64,000 nucleotides of DNA, taken from the NCBI RefSeq assembly GCF_016908555.1, contig NZ_JAFBEE010000005.1, positions 106,047 through 170,046 of the forward strand, written 5' to 3'. This stretch comes from Alkaliphilus hydrothermalis (GTDB lineage Bacteria > Bacillota > Clostridia > Peptostreptococcales > Natronincolaceae). Below, piece after piece: positions 45,586 through 54,206 of the stretch (positions within the stretch are counted from its first letter, which is position 1; each line of letters starts with the position of its first letter). Made by a program: the position numbers and the translations under genes. The notes beneath the pieces were generated by a model. The model searched no databases. It saw nothing but the letters and a program-made list of their open reading frames with translations, and was not told the DNA's origin.

Positions 45586-46032
45586 TTATGATTGTAAGTA
45601 TTTTTTAACAATTTCATTAACTAGTTTTCCATCTGCCTTGCCCTTTGTTTTAGGTACAATTGCAGCCATTACCTTACCCATATCCTTCATGGAGTTGGCG
45701 CCAACTTCTTGAATTGTCTCACTTACAAGCTTTACGATTTCTTCCTCTGACATTTGTTTTGGCAAGTAAGTTAAAAGAATATTAACTTCCTGTTGAGCTT
45801 GCTCAGCTAGGTCTTCACGGCCTCCCTTTGTAAACTCTTCAAGACTATCTCTTCTCTGCTTAACTTGTTTAGCAATTATGTCGATGATATCTTCATTGAC
45901 AAGCTCTACCCTCTTGTCTACTTCGACTTGCTTAATGTCAGCACGAACCATCGTAATAACATTTTTTCGAAGCTGATCTTTTGATTTCATTGCTTCTTTT
46001 AGATCATTAGTTAATTGATCTTTGAGGGACAT
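45586..46032 (-). CDS. yqeY: YqeY/GatB-tail family protein
   Basis: A 148-residue protein of the GatB/YqeY family: SLKDQLTNDLKEAMKSKDQL, RKNVITMVRADIKQVEVDKR, and the C-terminal GANSMKDMGKVMAAIVPKTK. The C-terminal part resembles the tRNA-binding tail of the GatB amidotransferase subunit; free-standing YqeY function is not settled. It directly follows rpsU, as in Bacillus. Confidence 0.93.
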   Translation of the reverse strand: MSLKDQLTNDLKEAMKSKDQLRKNVITMVRADIKQVEVDKRVELVNEDIIDIIAKQVKQRRDSLEEFTKGGREDLAEQAQQEVNILLTYLPKQMSEEEIVKLVSETIQEVGANSMKDMGKVMAAIVPKTKGKADGKLVNEIVKKYLQS

Positions 46033-46064
46033 TATCCTTCACCTCTACTTTGTACTAGTTTTCA

Positions 46065-46247
46065 CTAGAATTTTTTAGCCTTATTTCTACGAGCAGCCTC
46101 AGCTTTTTTCTTACGCTTTACGCTAGGCTTTTCGTAATGCTCTCTCTTTCTAACCTCTGATAATACACCAGACTTGGCACATTGTCTTTTAAATCTACGA
46201 AGAGCACTATCTAAGGATTCATTATCTCTTATTTTAATCTCTGACAT
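46065..46247 (-). CDS. rpsU: 30S ribosomal protein S21
   Basis: A 60-residue basic ribosomal protein: SEIKIRDNESLDSALRRFKR, then EVRKREHYEKPSVKRKKKAE, AARRNKAKKF. It helps start translation on the 30S subunit. Own promoter at 46340-46368, and yqeY follows 32 bases later. Not next to dnaG, as is normal in Gram-positive bacteria. Confidence 0.96.
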   Translation of the reverse strand: MSEIKIRDNESLDSALRRFKRQCAKSGVLSEVRKREHYEKPSVKRKKKAEAARRNKAKKF

Positions 46248-46339
46248 TTACTTCTCCCTCCCTCCGCTAGCACCCAACCGTGCTTTATCTATAGCAACAT
46301 AATGCTATATTGCTAGTGGGATTACTACAATACCTAGTT

Positions 46340-46368
46340 ATTATACATTAAATAAAAAAGTTATGCAA
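46340..46368 (-). promoter_or_regulatory. Predicted promoter of rpsU-yqeY
   Basis: Minus-strand TTGCAT (46363-46368), a 17-base spacer, and a perfect TATAAT (46340-46345). The start would be about 85 bases before the rpsU ATG. Confidence 0.5.
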
Positions 46369-46376
46369 TATAAATT

Positions 46377-46724
46377 TTAACCTGGAGGCCACTGTAATTG
46401 TCTTCCCCCCAACAAATGAAAGTGAAGATGAGCTACAGTTTGTCCGCCATCACTTCCACAGTTGTTGACAAGCCTAAAACCTGCATCCTCCAACTTAAAA
46501 TCCTTTGCTAACTTTGATACTGCAACAAAAACCTCCGGCATAATCTCCATAGCATCCTTTGCCTCAACATCTAGGACAGAAGGAATATGTTTTTTGGGGA
46601 TGATCAGTAGGTGTATAGGTGCTACTGGAGAAATATCATGAAAAGCTAGAACTTTTTCATTTTCGTATACTTTTTTAGCTGGTATTTCACCATTAACAAT
46701 CTTACAAAAAATACATTCTGACAT
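46377..46724 (-). CDS. HIT family nucleotide-binding protein (HinT type)
   Basis: A 115-residue purine nucleoside phosphoramidase-like protein. It starts MSECIFCKIVNGEIPAKKVY and ends with the His triad HLHFHLLGGR; the FHDISPVAPIHLLIIPKKHI segment is also typical. The ATG at 46724 has GGAGGTG; a longer frame from 46799 lacks the family's sequence upstream. A Cys/His zinc-like C-x-x-C is partly kept (CIFC). It follows mtaB by about 80 bases. Confidence 0.94.
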   Translation of the reverse strand: MSECIFCKIVNGEIPAKKVYENEKVLAFHDISPVAPIHLLIIPKKHIPSVLDVEAKDAMEIMPEVFVAVSKLAKDFKLEDAGFRLVNNCGSDGGQTVAHLHFHLLGGRQLQWPPG

Positions 46725-46804
46725 ACTACACCTCCTTACCCCAACTTGATTGCCTATAATTATTTCAACAAAAAAATGAAAATTCCTTTTTTCATTCAAA
46801 AAAA

Positions 46805-48106
46805 TTATATGATTTTTCCAGTAATATATTCGTCTTTTGACTCCTCCAGCAAAACATTGCAGATTTGACCCTCCAGCCCAGCTTGGAATGGAGCCACAAT
46901 TTTCAAATAATTATCGGTTAAACCTTCAAAAAATCCTTCAAGGTCCTTAGAAGCGGCTTCAAAAAGTACTTCCTTCACTTCACCAATAAACTGACTTTGA
47001 TATTCTGCCCTCATTTTTAGACCAAGGGCAATCAGCTTTTCACTACGATGATGTTTTTTAATACCATCAACCTGATCTGAGAAATCAGCAGCAGGAGTAC
47101 CTTTTCGTGGGGAAAATTTAAAGACATGTATATCACTAAAGGCCATCTCTTCCACAAAGTTGTAGGTTGTCTCAAAATCCTCATCGGTTTCCCCTGGGAA
47201 GCCAACGATGATATCGGTTGTCAAGGCAATCTTTGGATAATACCATCTGATTCTATGAACAATCTGTCTATACTCTTCAGTCGTATATCTACGATTCATT
47301 CGCTTTAATATACTGTCGCTTCCGCTCTGTAGGGACAAGTGGAAGTGGGGACAGATCTTTTCTAGACCTGCCAATTCCTTAATGAACTCCTCCGTAATCA
47401 GTGTAGGCTCTAGGGAGCTGAGTCGAATACGTTTTAACCCATCTACCCTATTAACCTCCTTTAAGAGCTCAATTAAGGCATTTTTTTCTCTTAGGTCTTT
47501 ACCATAGGAGGCTACATGAATCCCTGTCAAAACCACCTCTTGGAAGCCATTTGATACTAACGTCTTTACCTCTTTAATGATTTCAGGAGCCCTACGACTT
47601 CTTATTGGTCCTCTAGCATAGGGAATAATACAGTAGGCACAATATTGGTTGCACCCCTCTTGAATTTTTAAAAAGGCTCTTGTCTTTCCTTTAATCTCTT
47701 GAACTGATAGTTCTTCAAATTCCTTCACCTGCATAATGTCATCTACTACATTAATCTTTTCGTCGACAGCACATTCTTCTACATACTCAACGATTTTTCC
47801 TCGATCATTGGTTCCTACTACAATATTTACCCCTTCAATGTCTAACACTTCTTTAGGAGCTGTTTGGGCATAGCAACCAACAACTGCAATAATGGAATAT
47901 GGATTATTTTTTTTAGCTCTACGAATAAACTGCCTTGACTTCTTATCGCCAACATTAGTAACCGTACATGTATTAATCACATAAACATCCGCCGTCTCTG
48001 TATCGGGTACTACTGTAAAATTAGCCTTCTCAAACAGTTCAGTCATCGCTTGGGTTTCATATTGATTCACCTTGCACCCTAAGGTATGAAATGCTACTTT
48101 CTTCAC
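46805..48106 (-). CDS. mtaB: tRNA t6A37 methylthiotransferase MtaB
   Basis: A 433-residue radical-SAM enzyme adding a methylthio group to t6A37 of tRNA. The N-terminal UPF0004 domain has three cluster Cys (LGCKVNQYE, NTCTVTN, VGCYAQ). The radical-SAM cluster is CNQYCAYC, followed by PYARGPIRSR. A TRAM domain lies at the C-terminus. The GTG start overlaps the rsmE stop (TAGTG) with AGGAGG upstream. Same neighbour order as yqeU-yqeV in Bacillus. Confidence 0.96.
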   Translation of the reverse strand: MKKVAFHTLGCKVNQYETQAMTELFEKANFTVVPDTETADVYVINTCTVTNVGDKKSRQFIRRAKKNNPYSIIAVVGCYAQTAPKEVLDIEGVNIVVGTNDRGKIVEYVEECAVDEKINVVDDIMQVKEFEELSVQEIKGKTRAFLKIQEGCNQYCAYCIIPYARGPIRSRRAPEIIKEVKTLVSNGFQEVVLTGIHVASYGKDLREKNALIELLKEVNRVDGLKRIRLSSLEPTLITEEFIKELAGLEKICPHFHLSLQSGSDSILKRMNRRYTTEEYRQIVHRIRWYYPKIALTTDIIVGFPGETDEDFETTYNFVEEMAFSDIHVFKFSPRKGTPAADFSDQVDGIKKHHRSEKLIALGLKMRAEYQSQFIGEVKEVLFEAASKDLEGFFEGLTDNYLKIVAPFQAGLEGQICNVLLEESKDEYITGKII

Positions 48107-48867
48107 TAGAATCCTCCTAAGTCTCCTATCTCGTACATAATCATAGATAATAAAGCAAAACCAGCTGTCTCGGTTCTTAATATTCGCGGGCCTAAAGTAA
48201 TGGACTTAAGCCCTTCTTTCAAGCCATCAGCAACTTCGGTTTCTGAATAGCCACCTTCTGGACCTACCCATATACCGATTTCTTTTACACCTGAGTATTT
48301 TTCATCAAGTAATAGGGATTTAAGTCCCTTTTCTTCTTCAAGCTCATAGGCCATTATGTTTAGTTGATTTTTTAGACCATGTTCCAATGCTTCCCCAAAA
48401 GAAATAGGCATATGTATTTTAGGAATAATCCCCCGTTTACTTTGCTTAGCAGCCTCTTGAGCAATTTTCTGCCATCGCTCCGTTTTCTTCTCCCGATCCT
48501 TATCATTGTGGAACTGTACCACTGTCCGTTGGGTAGTTACTGGAACTATTTCAGCAATTCCCATTTCAGTTGTTTTTTGTATAATTATATCCATTTTAGT
48601 AGCTTTTGGGACCCCTTGATAAAGGGTAATCTTTACCGGCGCTTCCCTTTCCACTCCTTTTTTTTCGACTATAGAAAGAAAAACATTGTTCTTATCAATG
48701 CTCTTAATCCTTCCTATATACTCATAGGATATGCCATCACAAATCTCCACATTGTCACCCTCCGACAGGCGTAACACCTTGGATATGTGTTTAACATCTT
48801 CACCTTCAATCAAGATTTCTTTGGTAGCCTCATTAATTTGGGAAGCCTCTACAAAAAATCTATTCAT
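48106..48867 (-). CDS. rsmE: 16S rRNA m3U1498 methyltransferase RsmE
   Basis: A 253-residue SPOUT methyltransferase. It has MNRFFVEASQINEATKEILI, HISKVLRLSEGDNVEICDGI, and the knot region IGIWVGPEGGYSETE, with LGPRILRTETAGFALLSMI. It modifies U1498 of 16S rRNA. The ATG at 48867 overlaps the prmA stop by 8 bases; a GTG three codons upstream is the alternative. Length typical. Confidence 0.95.
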   Translation of the reverse strand: MNRFFVEASQINEATKEILIEGEDVKHISKVLRLSEGDNVEICDGISYEYIGRIKSIDKNNVFLSIVEKKGVEREAPVKITLYQGVPKATKMDIIIQKTTEMGIAEIVPVTTQRTVVQFHNDKDREKKTERWQKIAQEAAKQSKRGIIPKIHMPISFGEALEHGLKNQLNIMAYELEEEKGLKSLLLDEKYSGVKEIGIWVGPEGGYSETEVADGLKEGLKSITLGPRILRTETAGFALLSMIMYEIGDLGGF

Positions 48868-49816
48868 TGGCTCCACCCTTGATTTTAGAAACGATTACTG
48901 CCCACTCTCCCATTTCCTTAACCTTTAGGATTTCCAATCCATTTTCAATTAATCCTTCTTTAACCATTTCAATCTTATCTAAAATAATTCCTGAGGAAAT
49001 AAAAATTCCATCATCCTTTAGGAAATGCTTTATATCCTTTGCTAATCTTACAATGATGTCAGCAATAATATTAGCCACAACAACATCGGCTTTTGTCGAA
49101 ATCTTCTCCATCAAATCCCCATGCTCTACAATTACAACATTCTCCACATGGTTTTCTAATACGTTTCTTCTGGCCACCTCGACTGCCACTTTATCTAAAT
49201 CTATGGCGACTACTTCTTCCGCCCCTAGTTTAGCCGCAGCAATTCCTAGTATTCCACTCCCGCAACCAATGTCAAATACTCTAGAGTTTGTTTTTACGTG
49301 CTCCTCTAACTCCATTACACACATCATAGTTGTCTCATGGGTTCCTGTTCCAAATGCCATACCTGGGTCCATTTCAATGATGATTTCGTCACCTTTCGGC
49401 TGGTAATCTTCCCAGGTTGGTTTAATTAGAATCTTGCTACCGATTTTAACAGGTTTGTAGTATTGCTTCCAAGAAGTACTCCAATCCTCTTCGTTAACCT
49501 CAATAGTCGTCACTTCTCCTAGCCCTATATCTAGACCATAGCTAGGTAAAAATGCCACTAATTCCTTGATTAACTCGATTTTATCCAACAAATCTGCTGA
49601 AGCTGGTAGATATGCCTTTACAACTGCTCCCTCGGCAAAATCTGGTGGTAAAAAGGCTTCATCAACGTAATCCCAGGCCTTTTCATCTTGATTCAGCTGA
49701 AAGAAATCATTAGGGTCTTCAATGGCTACCCCAGATACTCCAGCATTATAAAGAATGTTTGAAACCGCCTCAACTGCTTCAGTTGTGGTTTTAATTGATA
49801 CTTCGATCCACTTCAT
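48860..49816 (-). CDS. prmA: Ribosomal protein L11 methyltransferase PrmA
   Basis: A 318-residue SAM methyltransferase for ribosomal protein L11. It has the N-terminal alpha/beta domain (MKWIEVSIKTTTEAVEAVSN), then the catalytic domain: IIIEMDPGMAFGTGTHETTM, VFDIGCGSGILGIAAAKLGA, and VVANIIADIIVRLA (NxxA motif). The gene follows dnaJ after a repeat array and a terminator, so it likely starts a new transcript with rsmE and mtaB. Confidence 0.95.
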   Translation of the reverse strand: MKWIEVSIKTTTEAVEAVSNILYNAGVSGVAIEDPNDFFQLNQDEKAWDYVDEAFLPPDFAEGAVVKAYLPASADLLDKIELIKELVAFLPSYGLDIGLGEVTTIEVNEEDWSTSWKQYYKPVKIGSKILIKPTWEDYQPKGDEIIIEMDPGMAFGTGTHETTMMCVMELEEHVKTNSRVFDIGCGSGILGIAAAKLGAEEVVAIDLDKVAVEVARRNVLENHVENVVIVEHGDLMEKISTKADVVVANIIADIIVRLAKDIKHFLKDDGIFISSGIILDKIEMVKEGLIENGLEILKVKEMGEWAVIVSKIKGGANE

Positions 49817-49909
49817 CTTATCACTTCCCTAAAAATAATGTCCCATTAGTTCTATCCTATTATACAATAAATATTCTCAAAACCCAATAATTCTTATTCA
49901 AATGTGCTA

Positions 49910-49939
49910 AAAATCACCCTACAAAAGTAGAGTGATTTT
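49910..49939 (-). terminator. Terminator of the hrcA-grpE-dnaK-dnaJ operon
   Basis: AAAATCACYCTAC (49910-49922) pairs with GTAGAGTGATTTT (49927-49939); pairing is complete on the minus strand with one G-U, and TTTTTAG follows. It lies after the repeat array that separates dnaJ from prmA. Confidence 0.75.
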
Positions 49940-49942
49940 CTA

Positions 49943-50308
49943 GCCTATTCAAAAGCCCTAGATTCAAGGAGCAAAAATCATCAGCGACCGAAGCGTATGC
50001 AGAAATACGTTAGGGTGCTGATGATTTGCAGTGACGCAGAAGGTAGGAGTTTTTCAATAGGCTTAGCCTGTTCAAAATCCTTAAATTCAAGGAGCAAAAA
50101 TCATCAGCGACCGAAGCGTATGCAGAAATACGTTAGGGTGCTGATGATTTGCAGTGACGCAGAAGGTAGGCGTTTTTCAATAGGCTTAGCCTGTTCAAAA
50201 TCCTTAAATTCAAGGAGCAAAAATCATCAGCGACCGAAGCGTATGCAGAAATACGTTAGGGTGCTGATGATTTGCAGTGACGCAGAAGGTAGGAGTTTTT
50301 CAACAGGC
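49943..50308. repeat. Three near-identical 120-bp hairpin elements in exact tandem
   Basis: Units at 49943-50062, 50066-50185 and 50189-50308, each 120 bp, separated by TTA. Ends are inverted repeats (GCCTRTTCAAAA and TTTTTCAAYAGGC). TA flanks both ends of the array. Each holds an outer stem AAATCATCAGC/GCTGATGATTT and an inner stem CGTAT/ATACG around GCAGAA, plus conserved GATTCAAGGAGCAA and GTGACGCAGAAGGTAGG. The near identity suggests recent amplification. Confidence 0.92.
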
Positions 50309-50310
50309 TA

Positions 50311-51441
50311 CTAGCTACTTAAAACGTCCTTTACCTTATCAAAAAAAGACTTCCGCTGCTCATGGACCTCTTCACCACTAACAGAAGCAAATTGTCTAAG
50401 GGCATCCTTCTGCTTATCTGTTAGTTTAGTTGGTACTTCTACGATCATTTTTACATATTGGTCGCCTTTTCCATAGCCCCTTGGGCTTACGATTCCTTTA
50501 CCTTTTAGTCGGAATACCGTGCCGCTTTGGGTGCCCTCTGGAATCTTGTATTTTACTTTACCCTCTAGGGTTGGCACTTCCATTTCATCCCCTAACGTTG
50601 CTTGCACAAAGGTGATTGGTATTTCACAAATGACATCTAGACCATCCCTTTGGAATATCTTATGGGGTAATACTTTGATTACAACATAGAAATCGCCAGA
50701 AGGTCCCCCCTTAATACCAGGTTCTCCTTCTCCTCGAATAGGAATTACCATACCTGTGTCCACTCCAGCAGGTATTTTAACCTTAAGCTTTCTTTTCTTT
50801 CTGACTTTACCTTTACCATTACATTTATGACAAGGTTCTTCTATAATATGTCCTTCACCATGACAGTGGGGACAAGCTTTTACATTCACAATTTGCCCTA
50901 AAGGAGTTCTTTGGGCATAACGGATTTCACCTTTACCGTTACAATGGCTACAGGTCTTCTTAGATGTACCTGGCTTTGCTCCACTACCATTACATTCATC
51001 ACAATTATCGTTTCGGTGGAATTCCACTGTTTTATCAGTACCAAAAGCTGCTTCTTCAAAAGTTATACTGCTTTCGTATTTAATATCTGCTCCTTTTTGG
51101 GGACCAGACCTTCTACGGGAAGAACCACCAAATCCACCGCCAAACATATCAAATATATCACCAAATATATCCTCAAATCCACCACCAAAGCCTTCAAAAC
51201 CTCCGCCACCGTTTCCATTAACTCCTGCATGCCCAAACTGATCGTATCTTTGCTTCTTCTCTGGGTCACTTAGAATTTCATAGGCTTCGTTAGCTTCTTT
51301 AAACTTATCTTCAGCCTCTTTATTATCTGGATTACGGTCGGGATGGTACTTCATAGCCAGTTTACGGTAGGCTTTTTTAATTTCTTCTGGAGAAGCCCCC
51401 TTCTCCACTCCTAAGACCTCATAAAAATCACGCTTACTCAC
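50311..51441 (-). CDS. dnaJ: Chaperone protein DnaJ
   Basis: A 376-residue co-chaperone. It has the J domain with HPD (KYHPDRNPDNKEA), a Gly/Phe-rich region (GGGGFEGFGGGFEDIF), four CxxCxGxG zinc repeats (CDECNGSGAKPG, CSHCNGKGE, CPHCHGEGH, CHKCNGKGKV), and the C-terminal substrate-binding part. It stimulates DnaK. The start is GTG at 51441 with an AAGGCGG site. Its TAG stop touches a repeat array. Last gene of the heat-shock operon. Confidence 0.97.
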   Translation of the reverse strand: MSKRDFYEVLGVEKGASPEEIKKAYRKLAMKYHPDRNPDNKEAEDKFKEANEAYEILSDPEKKQRYDQFGHAGVNGNGGGGFEGFGGGFEDIFGDIFDMFGGGFGGSSRRRSGPQKGADIKYESSITFEEAAFGTDKTVEFHRNDNCDECNGSGAKPGTSKKTCSHCNGKGEIRYAQRTPLGQIVNVKACPHCHGEGHIIEEPCHKCNGKGKVRKKRKLKVKIPAGVDTGMVIPIRGEGEPGIKGGPSGDFYVVIKVLPHKIFQRDGLDVICEIPITFVQATLGDEMEVPTLEGKVKYKIPEGTQSGTVFRLKGKGIVSPRGYGKGDQYVKMIVEVPTKLTDKQKDALRQFASVSGEEVHEQRKSFFDKVKDVLSS

Positions 51442-51470
51442 CTACTCACCGCCTTTCAATAGTTGTAACA

Positions 51471-51590
51471 CCCGCTGAAAAACCCGATCTTCTTCGTCAC
51501 TACAAGAACACCGCACCCTTACGTATGTTCTATACGCAACATTGGCAGTGTTCTCTTGTTCCTTAAATCTAAATAGTTTTTTCAACAGGC
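51471..51590 (-). repeat. Single hairpin element in the dnaK-dnaJ gap, minus orientation
   Basis: Reading the minus strand from 51590, it has the left end GCCTGTTGAAAA, the conserved GGAACAAG, an outer stem AGAACACTGC/GCGGTGTTCT (one G-U), an inner TTGCGTAT/ATACGTAA, and GTGACGAAGAAG. The right end is degraded. Length 120 bp. TA precedes the left end at 51591-51592. The outer stem sequence differs from all other copies but pairs. Confidence 0.82.
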
Positions 51591-51618
51591 TAGAGAGTAT
51601 TGAAATTATCAACAATCG

Positions 51619-51642
51619 CAGGACACCCTAAAGGGTGTCCTG
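51619..51642 (-). promoter_or_regulatory. Perfect stem-loop after dnaK
   Basis: CAGGACACCC (51619-51628) pairs with GGGTGTCCTG (51633-51642) around TAAA, immediately after the dnaK stop. No strong T run follows on the minus strand, so processing, stabilisation or partial termination between dnaK and dnaJ is more likely. Confidence 0.75.
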
Positions 51643-51647
51643 GAGAA

Positions 51648-53474
51648 TTATTTTTCGTCATCTACCTCTTCAAATTCAGCATCAACAACATTGTCATCCT
51701 TTTGCCCTTGACCTTGCTCTGGATTTCCACCCTCTGGAGCCTCCTGTTGATACATTTGCTGAGAGATGGCATGGAAGGCATTCGTTAAATCTTCAACACC
51801 TTTTTTCATCTCATCTAAATTATCAGCTTCAATAGCCTTCTTAAGTTTTTCAATCTCTTCTTTCACTTTATCAGCATCATCTTTATTGATCTTATCTTCA
51901 GCATCCTTTAAGGTTTTTTCAGATTGATATACTAAAGAGTCTGCTTGGTTTCTAATTTCGATTTTTTCCTTCTTTTTCTTATCTTCTTCTGCAAACTGTT
52001 CAGCCTCTTTTATCTTCTTTTCGATTTCATCGTCGGATAAGTTAGTTGAAGCTGTAATCGTAATCTTTTGCTCTTGACCTGTACCTAAGTCTTTAGCAGA
52101 AACATTTACGATACCGTTGGCATCAATATCAAATGTAACTTCAATTTGAGGAATTCCCCTTGGAGCAGGTGCAATTCCTGTTAATTGGAATCTACCTAAT
52201 GTAATGTTATCTTGAGCCATTGATCTTTCCCCTTGTAGTACATGAATCTCAACTGCAGGTTGATTATCAGCAGCTGTAGAGAAGATTTGGCTCTTCTTTG
52301 ATGGAATCGTCGTATTTCTTTCGATTAACTTAGTGAATACCCCACCTAAAGTCTCGATACCTAAGGATAATGGCGTAACGTCAAGTAATAATACATCTTT
52401 AACTTCACCAGTTAATACCCCTGCTTGGATAGAAGCTCCTACTGCAACACACTCATCAGGGTTTACTCCCTTATGGGGGTCTTTACCAGTAATCTTCTTT
52501 ACTGCCTCTTGAACAGCAGGAATACGGGTTGATCCACCAACTAAGATTACCTTATCAAGGTCGCCAGATGATAAACCTGCATCTGATAAAGCTTTTCTCA
52601 TTGGCTCTAAAGTCTTATCTACTAAATGGCTAGTAATTTCATTGAATTTAGCTCTAGTTAAATCCATCGTTAAATGCTTAGGTCCTGTTGCAGTAGCTGT
52701 AATGAAGGGAAGATTGATATTAGTCGTCATTGTACTAGAAAGCTCCTTCTTAGCCTTTTCAGCTGCCTCCTTTAGACGTTGTAAAGCCATTCGATCTTCT
52801 CTTAAATCAATTCCTTCTTGCTTTTTAAACTCTTCTGCGATGTGATTAATTACCACTTGGTCAAAGTCATCTCCACCTAAGTTGTTGTTACCGTTAGTCG
52901 CAAGAACTTCAAAAACCCCATCACCTAATTCAAGGATCGAAACGTCAAATGTTCCTCCACCTAGGTCATAAACAAGAATTTTTTGATGTTGCTCAGTTTT
53001 ATCAAGACCATAAGCTAAAGAAGCTGCTGTTGGCTCGTTAATAATTCTTTGTACATTTAATCCAGCAATTTTACCTGCATCCTTAGTTGCTTGTCTTTGG
53101 CTATCTGTAAAGTATGCTGGTACTGTAATTACTGCATCTGTTACTGTCTCTCCTAAGTAAGCTTCTGCATCTGCCTTTAATTTTTGTAAAATCATAGCAG
53201 AAATATCCTGTGGTGTATAATTCTTATCATCAATTTTCACCTTATGGTCAGAACCCATATGGGTTTTAATTGAAATAATTGTTCTATCAGGGTTTGTAAC
53301 CGCTTGTCTTTTAGCTGGTTCCCCTACGATTCTCTCTCCATCCTTACCAAAACCTACAACCGATGGAGTTGTTCTATTACCTTCTGAATTTGGTATAACA
53401 ACTGGTTCTCCACCTTCTAATACTGCCACACATGAGTTTGTGGTTCCTAAGTCAATCCCAATAACTTTACCCAT
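51648..53474 (-). CDS. dnaK: Chaperone protein DnaK (Hsp70)
   Basis: A 608-residue Hsp70. It starts MGKVIGIDLGTTNSCVAVLE, with NEPTAASLAYGLDK, LVYDLGGGTFDVSILELG and VGGSTRIPAVQEAV in the ATPase domain, the linker region DVLLLDVTPLSLGIETLGG, and the substrate-binding and lid domains. The C-terminus ends in an acidic VVDAEFEEVDDEK. AAGGAGG precedes the ATG. Third gene of the HrcA-controlled operon. Confidence 0.98.
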   Translation of the reverse strand: MGKVIGIDLGTTNSCVAVLEGGEPVVIPNSEGNRTTPSVVGFGKDGERIVGEPAKRQAVTNPDRTIISIKTHMGSDHKVKIDDKNYTPQDISAMILQKLKADAEAYLGETVTDAVITVPAYFTDSQRQATKDAGKIAGLNVQRIINEPTAASLAYGLDKTEQHQKILVYDLGGGTFDVSILELGDGVFEVLATNGNNNLGGDDFDQVVINHIAEEFKKQEGIDLREDRMALQRLKEAAEKAKKELSSTMTTNINLPFITATATGPKHLTMDLTRAKFNEITSHLVDKTLEPMRKALSDAGLSSGDLDKVILVGGSTRIPAVQEAVKKITGKDPHKGVNPDECVAVGASIQAGVLTGEVKDVLLLDVTPLSLGIETLGGVFTKLIERNTTIPSKKSQIFSTAADNQPAVEIHVLQGERSMAQDNITLGRFQLTGIAPAPRGIPQIEVTFDIDANGIVNVSAKDLGTGQEQKITITASTNLSDDEIEKKIKEAEQFAEEDKKKKEKIEIRNQADSLVYQSEKTLKDAEDKINKDDADKVKEEIEKLKKAIEADNLDEMKKGVEDLTNAFHAISQQMYQQEAPEGGNPEQGQGQKDDNVVDAEFEEVDDEK

Positions 53475-53536
53475 AGTAAATACTTCCTCCTTATGAAATA
53501 GTTTTATATTTTTAATAGATTTTTTACAAATTTATA

Positions 53537-54112
53537 CTACTTGGATACCTTTACCATTGCAGGTCTAAGAATACGGTTATTAATCTTGTAGCCCTTTTGA
53601 TAGACTTCAATCACTGTATCTGACTCTGCATCAGTCTCCTCCTGCATCACTGCATGGTGAAGATTAGCATCAAAAGCTTGATTTAAAGCATCTATTTCTT
53701 CAATATCATGCTTTAATAAAGTTTCCTTTAATTGCTTTGTTACCAATTGAATACCTTGATACAAGCCATCTTCAGGAGATGCATTTTCAGCTCCTACTAA
53801 AGCTCTTTCTAGATTATCCATGATTGATAGTAAGTCTAATGCGATTTTCTCATTGGCATATAAATATATTTCACTTTTTTCCTTCTCTACTCTTTTTCTA
53901 AAGTTTGAGAAGTCTGCCTGTAATCGCTGTAGTCTGTTGAAGTAATCTTGGATTTCGGCATCCTTTTTCTTTAGCTCTTCTTCTAGTGAATTTTCTTCAG
54001 AAAAATCAGTTTCCTCCATCACATCATGAGTAGCCTCTAGATTGTTATCGGCTGTTTCCTGTGTCTCCTCTATTTCTTGAGACTCTTTTTCATCTCGAAT
54101 TTCCTTCTCCAA
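53537..54112 (-). CDS. grpE: Nucleotide exchange factor GrpE
   Basis: A 191-residue protein that releases ADP from DnaK. An acidic N-terminal tail and a long coiled coil (LKKKDAEIQDYFNRLQRLQA, FSNFRKRVEKEK) lead to the C-terminal beta domain (YQKGYKINNRILRPAMVKVS). The start is TTG at 54112, with AAGGCGGTG upstream. An out-of-frame ATG at 54116 would give only an 8-codon ORF. Order hrcA-grpE-dnaK-dnaJ is classical. Confidence 0.95.
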   Translation of the reverse strand: MEKEIRDEKESQEIEETQETADNNLEATHDVMEETDFSEENSLEEELKKKDAEIQDYFNRLQRLQADFSNFRKRVEKEKSEIYLYANEKIALDLLSIMDNLERALVGAENASPEDGLYQGIQLVTKQLKETLLKHDIEEIDALNQAFDANLHHAVMQEETDAESDTVIEVYQKGYKINNRILRPAMVKVSK

Positions 54113-54206
54113 TCATTACACCGCCTTTTTTTCTGTAAATATTTATGATAAAAATACAAAAGAGTCAGTGCAAAACGTTTTGACACGTCCCGCACTTTTT
54201 AATGAT

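Noticed and set aside
49943..50308. Possible CRISPR array
   Set aside because: Units are 120 bp and identical over their whole length with only a 3-base TTA between; no variable spacers and no cas genes.
49997..50314. 105-residue open frame with repeated MQKYVRVLMICSDAEG segments
   Set aside because: The 123-bp period is divisible by three, so the frame repeats through all three hairpin units. No ribosome site or protein-like composition.
54113..54206. Palindrome CAAAACGTTTTG between hrcA and grpE as an operator
   Set aside because: A single short palindrome with no second copy in the window and no matching known operator; may be chance.
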